From the NCBI GenBank assembly GCA_021307345.1, contig CP089930.1:744001-808000 (forward strand): a stretch of DNA of 64,000 nt, given 5' to 3'. Positions 1 through 12,632 of this stretch are shown here, piece by piece (positions within the stretch are counted from its first letter, which is position 1; the number at the start of each line of letters is the position of its first letter). The translations under genes were made by a program, and so were the position numbers. The stretch comes from Escherichia coli. Its GTDB lineage: Bacteria; Pseudomonadota; Gammaproteobacteria; Enterobacterales; Enterobacteriaceae. Under the pieces are notes generated by a model. The model did no database searches. It was not told the origin of the DNA and saw nothing but the letters and a program-made list of their open reading frames with translations.

Positions 1-20
1 CGGATTTCCCCTTACTAATT

Positions 21-491
21 TCAGGCCTTGATGGCTTTCAATACATTAATCATTTCAAGCGCGGTCAGTGCAGCTTCTGCACCTTTGTTACCAGCTTTGG
101 TGCCAGCACGTTCGATCGCTTGTTCAATGCTTTCAGTGGTCAGAACCCCAAAAGCAACCGGAATTTCGCTGTCCTGGGCAACATGCGCCAGGCCGTTGCT
201 TGCACCACCAGCGACGTATTCAAAGTGGGCAGTGCCACCACGAATAACCGTACCCAGCGCGATCACCGCATCGTATTTACCGGTTTTAGCCAGTGCACCA
301 GCCGCCAGCGGCAGCTCATAGGCACCTGGCACCCAAACAACGGTAATGTTTTCATCTTTTACCTGACCAATACGTTTCAGTGCGTCAATCGCACCTTCCA
401 GCAGGCTGTCATTGATAAAGTTGTTGAAACGCGCAATGGTGATGGCGACGCGAGCGTCCGGGGTAGCAACGTTAGCTTCAATAATGTTCAT
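21..491 (-). CDS. ribE: 6,7-dimethyl-8-ribityllumazine synthase (156 aa)
   Basis: Catalyses the penultimate step of riboflavin synthesis, condensing the ribityl-aminouracil with 3,4-dihydroxy-2-butanone 4-phosphate to give lumazine; the family forms cytosolic 60-mer shells. The GAYE substrate motif is at residues 56-59 and the catalytic histidine of TAHFEY at residue 89. The frame opens upstream to 587, but the start at 491 gives the normal family length and a purine-rich AAGGAAAA just upstream. It lies 88 bases after ribD in the same direction. The nusB start is expected immediately beyond base 1. Also called ribH. Confidence 0.97.
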
Positions 492-579
492 TTTTTTCCT
501 TCGGGTTCGAGTATGGCCCCGCAGGGGGGCGGATTTTAGCATAATATTTCGTGCGCTGCTTCCCTTTCGAGCCGGGAGA

Positions 580-1683
580 TCATGCACCCACTAAATGCAG
601 GCAAACATCCGGGCCTACATGACGTATCTCTTTGAATTTAAATTGGGGGGCGTCAGCTAATTTCTCAAGCCCTGGCAGCGTACATAATCCACGGGCGTCG
701 CTACCTAAAAGTTTAGGTGCGATATAGACAATCAGCTCATCGACTAAACCCGCCTGCAGCAGTGCGCCAGCGAGCGTTGACCCCGCCTCTACCCACACAC
801 TATTAATTTGTTGCTTGCCCAGTTGCATCATCAGCACAACCAAATCCAGATGACCTTTATGTTCCGGGATCAGCAAAGTGCGCACTGTTTCCGGCCACTC
901 GCGGGTGTCATCCTGCGTTCGGGCAAACCAGGTCTCGCCTGGCTGCTGCACGATGCGGTGTTCCGGCGTCACGCGATTCTGACTGTCAATGACGATGCGT
1001 ACCGGCTGGCGGAGATTTTGTTGCGGATAGAGCGCCTGAGTTTGTTCATCCAGTTCAGACCAACGCACCGTTAAGGCCGGATCGTCCGCCAGCACCGTGG
1101 CGCTACTGGTTAAAATGGCATGACTTTGCGCACGCAGACGTTGTACATCGCGCCGCGCCTGAGGCGAAGTGATCCACTGGCTCTCACCGCTCGCCATCGC
1201 CGTGCGACCATCAAGCGATGCGCCAAGTTTTAACTGGATATAAGGAAAGCCAGTGCGCATCCGCTTGAGAAAGCCTTTATTCAATTGCTCGGCTTCACTC
1301 ATCATCAGCCCGTGGCTGACGTCAATGCCAGCCTGTTGCAGACGGTAAAGTCCACGTCCAGCGACCTGCGGGTTCGGATCCTGCATCGCAGCGACCACGC
1401 GCGCTACGCCAGCGGCGATGAGTGCGTCACAGCACGGCGGCGTTCGACCATGATGACTGCAAGGTTCGAGTGTGACATAGGCGGTCGCACCTTTGGCTTT
1501 TTCACCCGCCATACGTAACGCGTGTACTTCGGCATGTGGTTCACCCGCACGGTAATGGTAACCTTCGCCGACAATTTCACCATCTTTCACAATGACACAC
1601 CCAACATTTGGGTTTGGGTGAGTAGTGAAACGTCCTCGTTGCGCCAGCTTTAGCGCCCGCGCCATGTAATACTCGTCCTGCAC
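580..1683 (-). CDS. ribD: Bifunctional riboflavin deaminase/reductase RibD (367 aa)
   Basis: Carries out two successive steps of riboflavin synthesis: deamination of the pyrimidine and NADPH-dependent reduction of the ribosyl side chain. The N-terminal cytidine-deaminase-like domain (about 1-145) shows the zinc site HAE at 50-52, PC at 74-75 and PPC ending at Cys84. The rest, about 146-367, is the RibD_C reductase domain. Full family length. It starts 3 bases after nrdR stops, so the two are surely cotranscribed, with ribE next. No FMN riboswitch is seen here; in E. coli that element sits at ribB. Confidence 0.97.
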
Positions 1684-1686
1684 GGT

Positions 1687-2172
<486 letters not shown>

Positions 2173-2286
2173 TTACCCTGAACTGACGATACAACAAAGG
2201 CGCAACGCTTTTGAGATAAAGGAGCGATGTTTTCGCTGCTTTTACGCTCTACTATTAAGCTAATTGCGACAAGAAAGGGACGACCT

Positions 2287-2826
2287 ATGAACACTAAACC
2301 TTTTCGACTATTCCTGCTGGGAAGCCTGTTCAGCTTAAGCGCCTGCGTACAGCAAAGCGAAGTACGCCAGATGAAACAAAGCGTCAGCACGCTGAATAAA
2401 GAGATGACGCAGCTCAATAAAGAGACCGTCAAAATCACTCAGCAAAACAGGCTGAATGAAAAATCCAGCAGTGGGGTTTACCTTCTGCCGGGCTCGAAAA
2501 CAGCCGCACGTCTGGAAAGCCAGATCGGCACCTTACGAATGTCGCTTATGGATATTGCGCCAAATGCAGAGGGCACTACGCTGACCTTACGGATTCAGGG
2601 CGAATCCAATGACCCTTTACCCGCATTCAGCGGAACCGTTGAATATGGACAAATTCAGGGAACAATAGATAACTTTCAGGAAATCAATGTGCAGAATCAA
2701 TTGATTAATGCACCAGCAAGTCTCCTCGCGCCCAGCGATGTTGACATCCCACTACAGTTAAATGGCATCACGCCTGAACAATTAGGCTTTGTACGCATTC
2801 ACGACATTCAGCCTGTTATGCAATAA
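2287..2826 (+). CDS. yajI: Putative lipoprotein YajI (179 aa)
   Basis: Small lipoprotein of unknown role. A short positive N-terminus and hydrophobic core lead to the lipobox LSAC with the lipidated cysteine at residue 20. Residues about 22-55 are polar with heptad-like spacing (QMKQSVSTLNKEMTQLNKE), suggesting a short coiled coil, followed by a compact globular domain. The start at 2287 is preferred over the upstream frame opening at 2227 because only it gives a proper signal sequence. It is divergent from nrdR and followed by tsx in the same direction, with a gap of nearly 300 bases. Confidence 0.9.
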   Translation: MNTKPFRLFLLGSLFSLSACVQQSEVRQMKQSVSTLNKEMTQLNKETVKITQQNRLNEKSSSGVYLLPGSKTAARLESQIGTLRMSLMDIAPNAEGTTLTLRIQGESNDPLPAFSGTVEYGQIQGTIDNFQEINVQNQLINAPASLLAPSDVDIPLQLNGITPEQLGFVRIHDIQPVMQ

Positions 2827-2929
2827 ACGTTTGGCGGGGTGTTTTGTGCGTCCCGCAACATCTTCCCCTATTATTTTGTTACTCCGCTTACATCACCCGG
2901 ATTGATAGTAAAAGTTTGCAACAAGGGTG

Positions 2930-3115
2930 AAAGTCAGTACAATCCCCGCCCGAATATGTGTAAACGTGAACGCAATCGATTACGTAAATGATAGAACTGT
3001 GAAACGAAACATATTTTTGTGAGCAATGATTTTTATAATAGGCTCCTCTGTATACGTAATATTTAGAAACGCAATTTGCGCCTTTTTCACTCCCGCAAGG
3101 GATTTTCAAACAGTG
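2930..3115 (+). promoter_or_regulatory. tsx promoter region with CRP/CytR-like sites
   Basis: A good -10 hexamer TATAAT lies at 3034-3039. TGTGA half-sites suggestive of CRP begin at 2998 and 3018, and the palindromic AATCGATT at about 2973-2980 recalls operators of the LacI/CytR family. In E. coli tsx is known to be controlled by CRP, CytR and DeoR, which fits. The individual site limits are read by eye and not secure. Confidence 0.5.
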
Positions 3116-3123
3116 GCATACAT

Positions 3124-4008
3124 ATGAAAAAAACATTACTGGCAGCCGGCGCGGTACTGGCGCTCTCTTCGTCTTTTACTGTCAACGCAGCTGAAAACGA
3201 CAAACCGCAGTATCTCTCCGACTGGTGGCACCAGAGCGTTAACGTCGTAGGAAGTTATCACACCCGTTTCGGACCGCAGATCCGCAACGATACCTACCTG
3301 GAGTACGAAGCATTCGCTAAAAAAGACTGGTTCGACTTTTATGGTTATGCGGATGCGCCGGTATTCTTCGGCGGTAACTCCGATGCAAAAGGTATCTGGA
3401 ACCACGGTTCTCCGCTGTTTATGGAAATCGAACCGCGTTTCTCCATCGACAAGCTGACCAATACTGACCTTAGCTTCGGTCCGTTCAAAGAGTGGTACTT
3501 CGCGAACAACTATATTTACGACATGGGTCGTAATAAAGATGGTCGCCAGAGCACCTGGTACATGGGTCTGGGTACGGACATCGACACTGGCCTGCCGATG
3601 AGCCTGTCCTTGAACGTGTATGCGAAATACCAGTGGCAGAACTACGGTGCAGCGAACGAAAACGAGTGGGACGGTTACCGTTTCAAAGTTAAATACTTTG
3701 TGCCGATTACCGATCTGTGGGGCGGTCAGTTAAGCTACATCGGTTTCACCAACTTTGACTGGGGTTCCGATCTGGGTGATGACAGCGGTAACGCAATCAA
3801 CGGTATTAAGACGCGTACCAATAACTCTATCGCTTCCAGCCATATTCTGGCTCTGAACTATGATCACTGGCACTACTCTGTCGTTGCTCGTTACTGGCAC
3901 GACGGTGGTCAGTGGAACGACGATGCAGAGCTGAACTTCGGTAACGGCAACTTCAACGTTCGCTCTACCGGTTGGGGTGGTTACCTGGTGGTAGGTTACA
4001 ACTTCTAA
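3124..4008 (+). CDS. tsx: Nucleoside-specific outer-membrane channel Tsx (294 aa)
   Basis: Beta-barrel channel for nucleosides and deoxynucleosides in the outer membrane; also a phage and colicin K receptor in E. coli. The signal peptide is residues 1-22, cut before AENDKPQY. Alternating aromatic and polar strands follow, ending in the outer-membrane signature VVGYNF with a terminal phenylalanine. The upstream in-frame opening at 3076 would put 16 polar residues before the signal peptide, so 3124 is chosen. A strong terminator follows at once. Confidence 0.97.
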   Translation: MKKTLLAAGAVLALSSSFTVNAAENDKPQYLSDWWHQSVNVVGSYHTRFGPQIRNDTYLEYEAFAKKDWFDFYGYADAPVFFGGNSDAKGIWNHGSPLFMEIEPRFSIDKLTNTDLSFGPFKEWYFANNYIYDMGRNKDGRQSTWYMGLGTDIDTGLPMSLSLNVYAKYQWQNYGAANENEWDGYRFKVKYFVPITDLWGGQLSYIGFTNFDWGSDLGDDSGNAINGIKTRTNNSIASSHILALNYDHWHYSVVARYWHDGGQWNDDAELNFGNGNFNVRSTGWGGYLVVGYNF

Positions 4009-4016
4009 TAGTTGAA

Positions 4017-4044
4017 ATGCCGGATGCAACATCCGGCATTTTTT
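4017..4044 (+). terminator. Rho-independent terminator of tsx
   Basis: A perfect 10-bp stem (4017-4026 with 4030-4039, CAA loop) followed by a T run to 4044. It ends 2 bases before the yajD stop on the other strand. The A run on its other side is short, so it serves mainly tsx. Confidence 0.9.
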
Positions 4045-4045
4045 A

Positions 4046-4393
4046 TCACTTCTTCTTATTCATCATCGCTTTTAAATCAGCGAAAGGGTTGTATTTCGCT
4101 TCACCGACATCTTTCTGCGCATCTTCCCCTGCGATAACCGTCGTACCATACTGATCCGCTTCGGTATATTTCGAATGCTCATGATCGTGGCAATACAGAC
4201 ACAACAATTCCCAGTTACTACCATCTTCCGGGTTATTGGTATGGTCATGATCAATGTGGTGAACGGTAAGCTCACGCAGGTTGGAATAAACAAACTCACG
4301 GGAGCAACGTCCGCACACCCACGGATAGAGTTTCAGCGCCTTTTCGCGATAACCGTTTTCTAACCGCGCATAGTTTTTTGGGATGATAGCCAT
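4046..4393 (-). CDS. yajD: HNH nuclease-family protein YajD (115 aa)
   Basis: Small HNH-fold protein of unknown substrate. Zinc-binding pairs Cys27/Cys30 and Cys65/Cys68 bracket the HNH core: HHID at 45-48, Asn60 and the His69-His71 cluster. These are the residues of an active beta-beta-alpha-metal nuclease, so catalysis is plausible though not shown. It is convergent with tsx and lies between tsx and secF without obvious operon partners. Confidence 0.9.
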   Translation of the reverse strand: MAIIPKNYARLENGYREKALKLYPWVCGRCSREFVYSNLRELTVHHIDHDHTNNPEDGSNWELLCLYCHDHEHSKYTEADQYGTTVIAGEDAQKDVGEAKYNPFADLKAMMNKKK

Positions 4394-4470
4394 GAAAAGT
4401 TACCTGGATAAAATGTAGGGTTACGCGCAGTTTCCCAAGATGGGGAGATTTTCGCAATCACCTCATATAA

Positions 4471-4498
4471 AAAATCCCGATCTTCTGACCGGGATTTT
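4471..4498 (-). terminator. Terminator of the queA-secF operon
   Basis: A 9-bp stem (4471-4479 with 4490-4498) followed on the minus strand by a T run. It lies 20 bases after the secF stop and closes the queA-tgt-yajC-secD-secF transcription unit. Confidence 0.85.
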
Positions 4499-4518
4499 CA
4501 ACATCAACTGAAACTTGA

Positions 4519-5490
4519 TTAAGGCAGAATTGACGGCTGATCCGCCCCTTCTTTTTCCACTTTCTGCTGCAGCATGTGCTCACGCTTCATGCCCAGTTTC
4601 AGAGCCAGCGCCGATGCAACATAGATGGAAGATGCCGTACCGATGGAAACACCGATAAGCATAGTCAGCGAGAAGCCTTCCAGCACCGGACCACCGAAGA
4701 GATACAGCATCAGGATAACCATCAAGGTAGTACCGGATGTGATCAAGGTACGGTGCAGCGTCTGGGTCAAGGACACGTTAAAGATTTCGTAAGGTGTACC
4801 GCGACGGATCTTGCGGAAGTTTTCACGAATACGGTCCGATACCACGATACTGTCGTTAAGCGAGTAACCGATGACCGACATCAGCGATGCCACAATGGTC
4901 AGGTCAATCTCGATATGGAATAACGACAAAATACCCAGCGTAATGATAACGTCGTGCGCCAGCGCGATAACGACCCCTGCCGCCAGTCGCCACTCGAAGC
5001 GGAAACCTACGTACACAAGGATAGACAGCAGCGCCGCCATCAACGCCATTGCGCCGGTTTGCGCAAGGTCTGCACCCACGCTCGGACCGACGAACTCAAT
5101 ACGCTTCACTGCTGCATTCTGATTGGTGGATTCGTTAATCACCTTCAGAACCTGGCTGCCCAGCACCTGACCGCCGGTTTCGCCTTCAGCAGGCGGCATA
5201 CGGACCATGATGTCGTGGCTGCTACCAAAGTTTTGCAGCATCGGCTCTTCAAAACCGGCTTTTTGCAATGCATCACGCATTACGTCAATTTCAGCCGGCT
5301 TTTCGAGCGTAATTTCAATAACTGTACCACCGGTGAAATCCAGCCCCCAGTTAAAGCCGCGCACGCCCATAATGACGATAGCGGCGATTAACAGCAGACC
5401 AGAAATGCCGAAAGCCCAGTAGTCCCAGCGCATAAAGTCATAGACTTTACGGCCGTGGTTTAGTTGTTCAACAGTATATTCCTGTGCCAC
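4519..5490 (-). CDS. secF: Protein translocase subunit SecF (323 aa)
   Basis: Inner-membrane partner of SecD; SecDF-YajC uses the proton gradient to aid late steps of Sec export. One transmembrane helix near residues 24-42 is followed by the DFTGG motif (51-55) opening the periplasmic P4-type domain. Five more helices lie in about 130-310, including the conserved [19 protein letters not shown] helix. The start is a GTG at 5490 with a GGAGT ribosome site upstream; the longer frame to 5535 would overlap secD and lacks support. It begins 10 bases after secD. Confidence 0.97.
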
Positions 5491-5500
5491 ATCGCACTCC

Positions 5501-7348
5501 TCAGATTGACAGCTTCTTGACGCGCTTGCCGCCATATAGCAGGTTTACGATGGCACGCGTACCAACAATCGCGGTAAACATCGACGTTGCCACACCGATA
5601 CCGGTAGTAATCGCGAACCCTTTAATTGCCCCGGTTCCCACTGCGTACAGGATGATGACTTTAATCAGCGTGGTGATGTTCGCATCAAAGATGGAACTGA
5701 ATGCACCGCGATAACCTTCATCAATTGCCTGCTGAACAGTACGCCCGTTGCTCAACTCTTCTTTAATACGTTCGTTGATCAGTACGTTCGCATCGACCGC
5801 CACCGCAAGGGTTAAGACGATACCCGCGATACCTGGCATACTCAGCGTTGCGCCTGGCAACAGTGACATAATACCGACGATCAAGATCAGGTTGGCAACC
5901 AGAGCACTGGTCGCAATCAGACCAAACTTCTTATAGAAGAGGATCATGAACAGAATAGAAACCAGCAGGCCAGCCAGACACGCTTCCAGCCCCTGTTCAA
6001 TGTTCTGCATACCCAGAGTCGGGCCAATGGTACGTTCTTCAACAATCTGAATTGGCGCGATCAATGCACCAGCACGCAGCAGCAGTGACAGCTGGCGGGC
6101 TTCGTTCGGGTTGTTGATGCCGGTGATACGGAAGCTATTGCCCAGACGAGACTGGATATTAGCGATGTTAATCACCTCTTCCTGTTTCACCAGTACCGCA
6201 CGACCGTTTGCATCTTTCTTACCGCTGTCTTTGTACTCCACAAACAGGGTCGCCATCGGTTTACCGATGTTGTCCTTCGTGAAGTTAGACATGATGTTGC
6301 CACCTGCGCTGTCGAGCGAGATGTTAACCTGCGGTTGGTTGTATTCGTCCTGGCTGGAAGTGGAGTCGGTGATATGGTCACCGGTCAGGATCACGCGTTT
6401 GTACAGCACAACCGGCTGACCTTCGCGGGTCTGTTTCACTTCAGAGTCACCCGGTACGCGGCCAGACGCGGCAGCGGCCTGGTCAACGTTGGTGTTTACC
6501 AGACGGAATTCCAGCGTTGCCGTCGCGCCCAGAATCTCTTTCGCGCGAGCGGTATCCTGGATACCTGGCAGTTCAACAACGATACGGTCAGCGCCCTGGC
6601 GCTGTACCACCGGCTCAGCAACACCAAGCTGGTTTACACGGTTACGCAGAATGTTGATGTTCTGCTGCACCGCATATTCACGCGCTTCGCTCAGACGTGC
6701 ATCGCTCATTACCGCACGCAGCTGGTTGCTGCCCTGACTGCTAATCACCAGATCAGGATGACGCTTGCTCAGATACGCAATGGCTTCATCACGCGCATTA
6801 GAGTCACGGAAGGTGATGCTCAGGCCGTAGTTGTTTTCTTTACGAACGGTGGTATATGGGATGCCTTTTTCACGCAGGTCGCTGCGCAGGCTATCGATAT
6901 TTTGCTCCTGGAGCTTGCCAAGCGCGGTGTCCATATCCACTTCCATCAGGAAGTGAACGCCGCCACGCAGGTCAAGACCGAGCTTCATCGGCTCAGCGTG
7001 AATAGCTGCCAGCCAGCGCGGCGTTGCCGGGGCAAGGTTAAGCGCCACGACGTATTTGTCACCCATAACGCCCATTAATGCTTCACGAGCGCGCAGTTGG
7101 GTGTCAGTGGAGTCGAAGCGCGCAAGAATAGCGCCCTCTTCCAGTGCCACAGACTTAGCAGTTATTTTTTCTTCTTGTAACGTTTTCTGGACCTGGATCA
7201 GCGTTTGCTCACTGGCGGCGACTCCGCGCGCACCAGTGATCTGAACAGCCGGATCCTCACCAAACAGGTTGGGAAGCGCATACAGCAGACCGATGACAAT
7301 CACCACGATCAGCATGACGTACTTCCACAAAGGATAACGGTTTAACAC
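5501..7348 (-). CDS. secD: Protein translocase subunit SecD (615 aa)
   Basis: RND-superfamily membrane protein of the SecDF-YajC complex. It has an N-terminal helix (about 8-27), a large periplasmic P1 domain opened by the conserved LGLDLRGG motif (about 123-130), and five C-terminal helices (about 450-605). The last group contains [21 protein letters not shown], whose Asp is implicated in proton conduction in this family. Full length. It sits between yajC and secF in the conserved tgt-yajC-secD-secF order. Confidence 0.98.
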   Translation of the reverse strand: MLNRYPLWKYVMLIVVIVIGLLYALPNLFGEDPAVQITGARGVAASEQTLIQVQKTLQEEKITAKSVALEEGAILARFDSTDTQLRAREALMGVMGDKYVVALNLAPATPRWLAAIHAEPMKLGLDLRGGVHFLMEVDMDTALGKLQEQNIDSLRSDLREKGIPYTTVRKENNYGLSITFRDSNARDEAIAYLSKRHPDLVISSQGSNQLRAVMSDARLSEAREYAVQQNINILRNRVNQLGVAEPVVQRQGADRIVVELPGIQDTARAKEILGATATLEFRLVNTNVDQAAAASGRVPGDSEVKQTREGQPVVLYKRVILTGDHITDSTSSQDEYNQPQVNISLDSAGGNIMSNFTKDNIGKPMATLFVEYKDSGKKDANGRAVLVKQEEVINIANIQSRLGNSFRITGINNPNEARQLSLLLRAGALIAPIQIVEERTIGPTLGMQNIEQGLEACLAGLLVSILFMILFYKKFGLIATSALVANLILIVGIMSLLPGATLSMPGIAGIVLTLAVAVDANVLINERIKEELSNGRTVQQAIDEGYRGAFSSIFDANITTLIKVIILYAVGTGAIKGFAITTGIGVATSMFTAIVGTRAIVNLLYGGKRVKKLSI

Positions 7349-7375
7349 GGCAATTCCCTTAGGGAAAAATTTGAA

Positions 7376-7708
7376 TTACAGCGCCTTCATGGTGCCTTTC
7401 GGCAGAACGGCAGCTACGAAGTCACGTTTAATAACTACTTCAGTGGTGTCATTCAGCGCGATAGCAATGTAGCCGTTTTCCGCTACTTTGGTTACGCGAC
7501 CAACCAGGCCACCGTTCGTCAGAACTTCATCACCTTTAGCAATGGAGTCCATCAGCTTTTTGTGTTCTTTGGTGCGCTTCTGCTGTGGGCGCAGGATCAT
7601 GAAATAGAAAATCAGACCGAATACCACCAGCATCAAAATCAAAGACATCGGGCTACCTTGTGCCGGAGCACCCGTTGCCGCTACCGCATCAGAAATAAAA
7701 AAGCTCAT
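7376..7708 (-). CDS. yajC: Sec translocon accessory protein YajC (110 aa)
   Basis: Small inner-membrane protein associated with SecDF and found near AcrB in structural work. It has one hydrophobic helix at about residues 20-41 (SLILMLVVFGLIFYFMIL) followed by a basic cytoplasmic part. The start at 7708 gives the usual 110 residues; the frame opens 10 codons upstream, closer to the tgt stop. It lies 22 bases after tgt. Confidence 0.96.
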   Translation of the reverse strand: MSFFISDAVAATGAPAQGSPMSLILMLVVFGLIFYFMILRPQQKRTKEHKKLMDSIAKGDEVLTNGGLVGRVTKVAENGYIAIALNDTTEVVIKRDFVAAVLPKGTMKAL

Positions 7709-7730
7709 TAAATTTCCCTCATTATTAATA

Positions 7731-8873
<1,143 letters not shown>

Positions 8874-8912
8874 TCAGAAAAACAGTCCAACGTTTAAACC
8901 AGCGCCGCAGAA

Positions 8913-9983
8913 TTACTCCCCGACGCGCTCATTAATTGCCTGCGGATTGTACGTGATAAACATCGCATCACCGTAACTAAAAAAGCGATATTTCTCTTCT
9001 ACCGCCGCTTTATAGGCATTCATCGTGTGTTGATAACCGGCAAATGCCGAAACCAGCATAATCAGCGTCGACTCTGGCAGGTGGAAGTTAGTCACCAGCG
9101 CATCGACCACTTTGTACTGGAAGCCCGGATAGATAAAGATTTGGGTATCGTCAAAGAACGGTTCGATGAGATCGTTTTTCGCCGCCTGCGCTGCGCTCTC
9201 CAGAGAGCGTACAGAGGTTGTGCCAACCGCAATCACCCGATTTCCGCGCGCTTTCGCTGCCAGCACCGCATCAACCACCTCCTGCGGCACTTCAGCGTAT
9301 TCCGAGTGCATGATGTGATCTTCAATAGTGTCGACGCGCACCGGCTGGAAAGTACCCGCGCCAACGTGCAAGGTCACAAATGCCATCTCCACGCCTTTGG
9401 CACGCAATTTTTCAAGCAAAGGTTCGTCAAAATGCAGTCCGGCGGTCGGCGCGGCTACCGCGCCCGGTTTTTCGCTATAAACCGTTTGATAAAGTTCGCG
9501 GTCGGCATCTTCGTCCGGACGGTCGATGTACGGCGGCAACGGCATATGACCGATGCTGTTGAGAATATCCAACACCGAACGATCATCATTAAATTCGACT
9601 TCAAACAATGCGCCGTGGCGGGCTGTCATTGTTGCTTTAATGCTTTCGTCATCGCCCAGCAGAAGTTCAGCGCCCGGCTTTGGTGCTTTCGAAGCGCGAA
9701 TATGCGCAAGAATGCGTTTGTCGTCGAGCATCCGCTCAACCAGCACTTCAATCTTGCCGCCGCTGGCTTTACGCCCAAACAGGCGTGCCGGGATCACGCG
9801 GGTATTGTTAAAAACCAGAAGATCGCCGGGGTTGAGCTTATCGAGTAAATCGGTGAAAGTACCGTGCGTCAGCGCGCCCGTTGGCCCGTCCAGCGACAGT
9901 AAACGACAGCTACTGCGTTCAGGCATGGGATAGTGGGCAATCAGGGATTCGGGCAATTCAAAGGAGAAATCGGTAACGCGCAT
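8913..9983 (-). CDS. queA: S-adenosylmethionine:tRNA ribosyltransferase-isomerase QueA (356 aa)
   Basis: Transfers and isomerises the ribosyl group of SAM onto preQ1-modified tRNA, giving epoxyqueuosine. The protein has the family length and conserved blocks [15 protein letters not shown] near the N-terminus and [23 protein letters not shown]-type and [10 protein letters not shown] segments further on. It is the promoter-proximal gene of queA-tgt-yajC-secD-secF and is divergent from acpH, with about 90 bases shared between the two start sites. Confidence 0.98.
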   Translation of the reverse strand: MRVTDFSFELPESLIAHYPMPERSSCRLLSLDGPTGALTHGTFTDLLDKLNPGDLLVFNNTRVIPARLFGRKASGGKIEVLVERMLDDKRILAHIRASKAPKPGAELLLGDDESIKATMTARHGALFEVEFNDDRSVLDILNSIGHMPLPPYIDRPDEDADRELYQTVYSEKPGAVAAPTAGLHFDEPLLEKLRAKGVEMAFVTLHVGAGTFQPVRVDTIEDHIMHSEYAEVPQEVVDAVLAAKARGNRVIAVGTTSVRSLESAAQAAKNDLIEPFFDDTQIFIYPGFQYKVVDALVTNFHLPESTLIMLVSAFAGYQHTMNAYKAAVEEKYRFFSYGDAMFITYNPQAINERVGE

Positions 9984-10075
9984 GACACTGACTCAGACTA
10001 AAATAAGAGGCGGGTAGTCTAGTGCCGGGGCGCTCTCCCTGCAACCTTTACCCCCCTTTGGATAGAATATAATCG

Positions 10076-10657
10076 ATGAATTTTTTAGCTCACCTGCATT
10101 TAGCTCACCTGGCGGAAAGCTCGCTTTCCGGCAATTTACTGGCAGATTTCGTTCGCGGAAACCCCGATGAAATTTATCCACCCGACGTCGTGGCTGGTAT
10201 TCATATGCATCGGCGAATCGACGTATTAACCGACAACCTGCCGGAAGTCCGCGAAGCGCGGGAGTGGTTTCGTAGTGAAACCCGCCGGGTTGCGCCTATC
10301 ACGCTGGATGTCATGTGGGATCATTTTCTTTCCCGCCACTGGTCGCAGCTGTCACCCAATTTTCCGCTAGAGGAATTTGTCTGTTATGCCCGCGAACAAG
10401 TGATCACTATTCTGCCGGACTCACCGCCACGCTTTATCAATCTGAACAACTACTTATGGTCAGAGCAGTGGCTGGTGCGCTATCGCGATATGGATTTCAT
10501 CCAGAGCGTGTTAAACGGTATGGCTAGCCGTCGCCCACGCCTGGATGCCCTGCGTGACTCCTGGTACGATTTAGACGCCCATTATGATGCCCTTGAAACC
10601 CGCTTCTGGCAGTTTTATCCCCGGATGATGGCGCAGGCGTCGCGCAAGGCGTTATAA
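10076..10657 (+). CDS. acpH: Acyl-carrier-protein phosphodiesterase AcpH (193 aa)
   Basis: Removes the 4'-phosphopantetheine group from holo-ACP in E. coli. The N-terminal [10 protein letters not shown] and the later LADFVRG, MHRRID and WDHFLSRHW blocks carry the conserved His and Asp residues expected for this HD-like metal-dependent hydrolase family (DUF479). Full length. It stands alone, divergent from queA and convergent with malZ, whose stop lies 5 bases away. Confidence 0.95.
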   Translation: MNFLAHLHLAHLAESSLSGNLLADFVRGNPDEIYPPDVVAGIHMHRRIDVLTDNLPEVREAREWFRSETRRVAPITLDVMWDHFLSRHWSQLSPNFPLEEFVCYAREQVITILPDSPPRFINLNNYLWSEQWLVRYRDMDFIQSVLNGMASRRPRLDALRDSWYDLDAHYDALETRFWQFYPRMMAQASRKAL

Positions 10658-10661
10658 GACG

Positions 10662-12476
10662 TTAATTCATCCACACCGTCGCCGATATCGCAGGCAATGT
10701 CAAAATGCCATCCGCCAGTTGCCCGTGACCTTCTTTACGTTGCCATTGCGCGACATTAAGCAACGGCGATGCGGGTAGCACTACTTCACAGGCGTCGCCA
10801 CGGTTGATCGCCACCAGCACATGCTGCTGATTTAGCACGCGCACAAACACCACCACGTTATCTTCCGCGTACAGCACCTGACAGCCACCGCGACGCAGTG
10901 CCTGACTCTTCTTACGCAGCGCAATCATTCGCTGGTACAGCGAAAATAGCTCAGCATCTTGTTTTTCCGGCTGCCACGTGAATGGCTTACGGCAAAATGG
11001 ATCGTTATTGCCATCCAGCCCCACTTCATCACCGTAATAAATACAGGGCACGCCAGGCCAGGTGAGCAGCCAGACCACCGCCAGCGGCAGGCGCGCAACA
11101 TCCCGACCGAGCAAGGTTTTAAATCGCGCAGTATCGTGGCTATCGAGCTGATTAAACATACGCAATTGCTGTTGATGAGAAAGGCCGGCGCGGTAATTAT
11201 CCATCCAGGCCATACAGGTTTGGGCATCAATCTGCTGCGGATCGTAAGAGATGTCGGTATTGGCGAGAAATCCCCACAACGGGAATGTGAAGCCGCGATA
11301 GTTCATGGCAGCATCTTCCACATCTGCCTGTAGCCATTGTCGTGCATCGCCAAAATGCTCGCCAACAATATAGGCTTCCGGCAGGGTTTCTTTCGCCGCT
11401 TCGGTGATCCCGGCGACGTGCTGCAAATTATTACGCGCGCCGCCCGCTTCCCCCAGCATATGCACCACATCCAGCCGCCAACCGTCCATATTCCACGGTG
11501 CTTTCAGCCAGTGGCGGACAATGCTGTCTTCGCCGCGATAAATTTCATTCACCAGACTTTCCGATTGATAATCCAGCTTCGGCAGGCTGGCATAGCCCAG
11601 CCAGTCGAGCGCCGTGCCATCATCGCTAAACGAGTACCAGTCACGCCAGGGCGATTCGGGGTTGTGACAAGCACCACCCGTCCCGCGATTGTGCCTGTCA
11701 AACCAGGCATGGGAATCACCACTGTGGTTAAACACACCGTCCAGTACCAGCCGCATTCCCTGTTGCTGTGTATTGTGGCGTAAGCGCAGCAATGCCCCGT
11801 CGCCGCCAAACTGCGGGTCAACATGGCGATAATCTTCGGTATCGTATTTATGCACGCTGGGAGCTTTGAACACAGGATTGAGATACAGCGCCGTCACGCC
11901 GAGTTTTTTCAGATACGGCAGTTTTTCGCTGATACCGTCCAGATCTCCGCCATAGAACGTTGATCCACCCGCCTGCGCCGTAACCGGCTCATTCCAGTCA
12001 CGCAATATGATCTCTTGTCCAGCTGCGTGATGGTAATAGACATGATCCTGCCCGGCTTCGCGTGGCAAGCTACGGGCAAAACGATCCGGGAAGATCTGAT
12101 AAAAAATCTGGTCTGCGACCCATTGTGGCCCAATATCTGGTACATCAACAGCAAACTGTTCCAGCCGCGCTGGCGGTATTTGGCTAAGACCTTGCGGCGA
12201 AAACCATCGCTGGCGATCGTGCCACAGCAATTTGAAGCTATAGCGCCGCCGAGGTTGTCCGGTGGAGAGATCGACAGCCGCCCGCCATGCCGTTACGCCC
12301 GGCTGTGGCTGACTGCGCAGTTTGTACATCGGTACTGACGTTTCTTCGTTATCGTTTTCCGTGCGCAGCATAATGCGCTGCGGCGGTTCTTCACCCGTCA
12401 ACCACAGTGTAATAAGCAGTTGATCTTTGCTTTGCTTAACAAATGGGGGCACCGGCAGGTGCCATGTATTCAACAT
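10662..12476 (-). CDS. malZ: Maltodextrin glucosidase MalZ (604 aa)
   Basis: Cytoplasmic glycoside hydrolase family 13 enzyme releasing glucose from the reducing end of maltodextrins. An N-terminal domain (about 1-120) precedes the TIM barrel. The four GH13 regions are visible: DGVFNH at 246-251, DGWRLD with nucleophile Asp336, the acid Glu373 in VGEHF, and Asp448 in LDSHDT. Full length. It is monocistronic and convergent with acpH. A MalT box upstream ties it to the maltose regulon although it lies far from the other mal genes. Confidence 0.97.
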   Translation of the reverse strand: MLNTWHLPVPPFVKQSKDQLLITLWLTGEEPPQRIMLRTENDNEETSVPMYKLRSQPQPGVTAWRAAVDLSTGQPRRRYSFKLLWHDRQRWFSPQGLSQIPPARLEQFAVDVPDIGPQWVADQIFYQIFPDRFARSLPREAGQDHVYYHHAAGQEIILRDWNEPVTAQAGGSTFYGGDLDGISEKLPYLKKLGVTALYLNPVFKAPSVHKYDTEDYRHVDPQFGGDGALLRLRHNTQQQGMRLVLDGVFNHSGDSHAWFDRHNRGTGGACHNPESPWRDWYSFSDDGTALDWLGYASLPKLDYQSESLVNEIYRGEDSIVRHWLKAPWNMDGWRLDVVHMLGEAGGARNNLQHVAGITEAAKETLPEAYIVGEHFGDARQWLQADVEDAAMNYRGFTFPLWGFLANTDISYDPQQIDAQTCMAWMDNYRAGLSHQQQLRMFNQLDSHDTARFKTLLGRDVARLPLAVVWLLTWPGVPCIYYGDEVGLDGNNDPFCRKPFTWQPEKQDAELFSLYQRMIALRKKSQALRRGGCQVLYAEDNVVVFVRVLNQQHVLVAINRGDACEVVLPASPLLNVAQWQRKEGHGQLADGILTLPAISATVWMN

Positions 12477-12554
12477 TATAATTCCCCTGTGATGAAAATC
12501 TGATCACATTGCCATAGCCTACTGCAGGATCACTCATCGTCTGAAGGATATTTG

Positions 12555-12564
12555 GGGGAGGAGG
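12555..12564 (+). promoter_or_regulatory. MalT-box-like site upstream of malZ
   Basis: GGGGAGGAGG matches the MalT consensus GGGGA(T/G)GAGG exactly. It lies about 80 bases before the malZ start, a position expected for MalT activation. No second box is clear by eye. Confidence 0.6.
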
Positions 12565-12632
12565 TCGGGGGCGGATAACTTTCGGAATAACCGGTTCAGG
12601 CTCTACCCTGAACCGGCTTACAAACGTGGGAA

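Noticed and set aside
491-580. Possible FMN riboswitch between ribD and ribE
   Set aside because: The gap is only 88 bases and lacks the conserved FMN-element blocks; E. coli has that element at ribB.
2930-3115. Possible riboswitch or structured leader before tsx
   Set aside because: No convincing stem series; the palindromes seen are better explained as protein-binding sites known for tsx control.
6335-7078. 247-codon plus-strand frame antisense to secD
   Set aside because: Shadow of the secD coding sequence with no ribosome site or known domain.
9027-9848. 273-codon plus-strand frame antisense to queA
   Set aside because: Shadow frame; queA on the other strand is full length and fully conserved.
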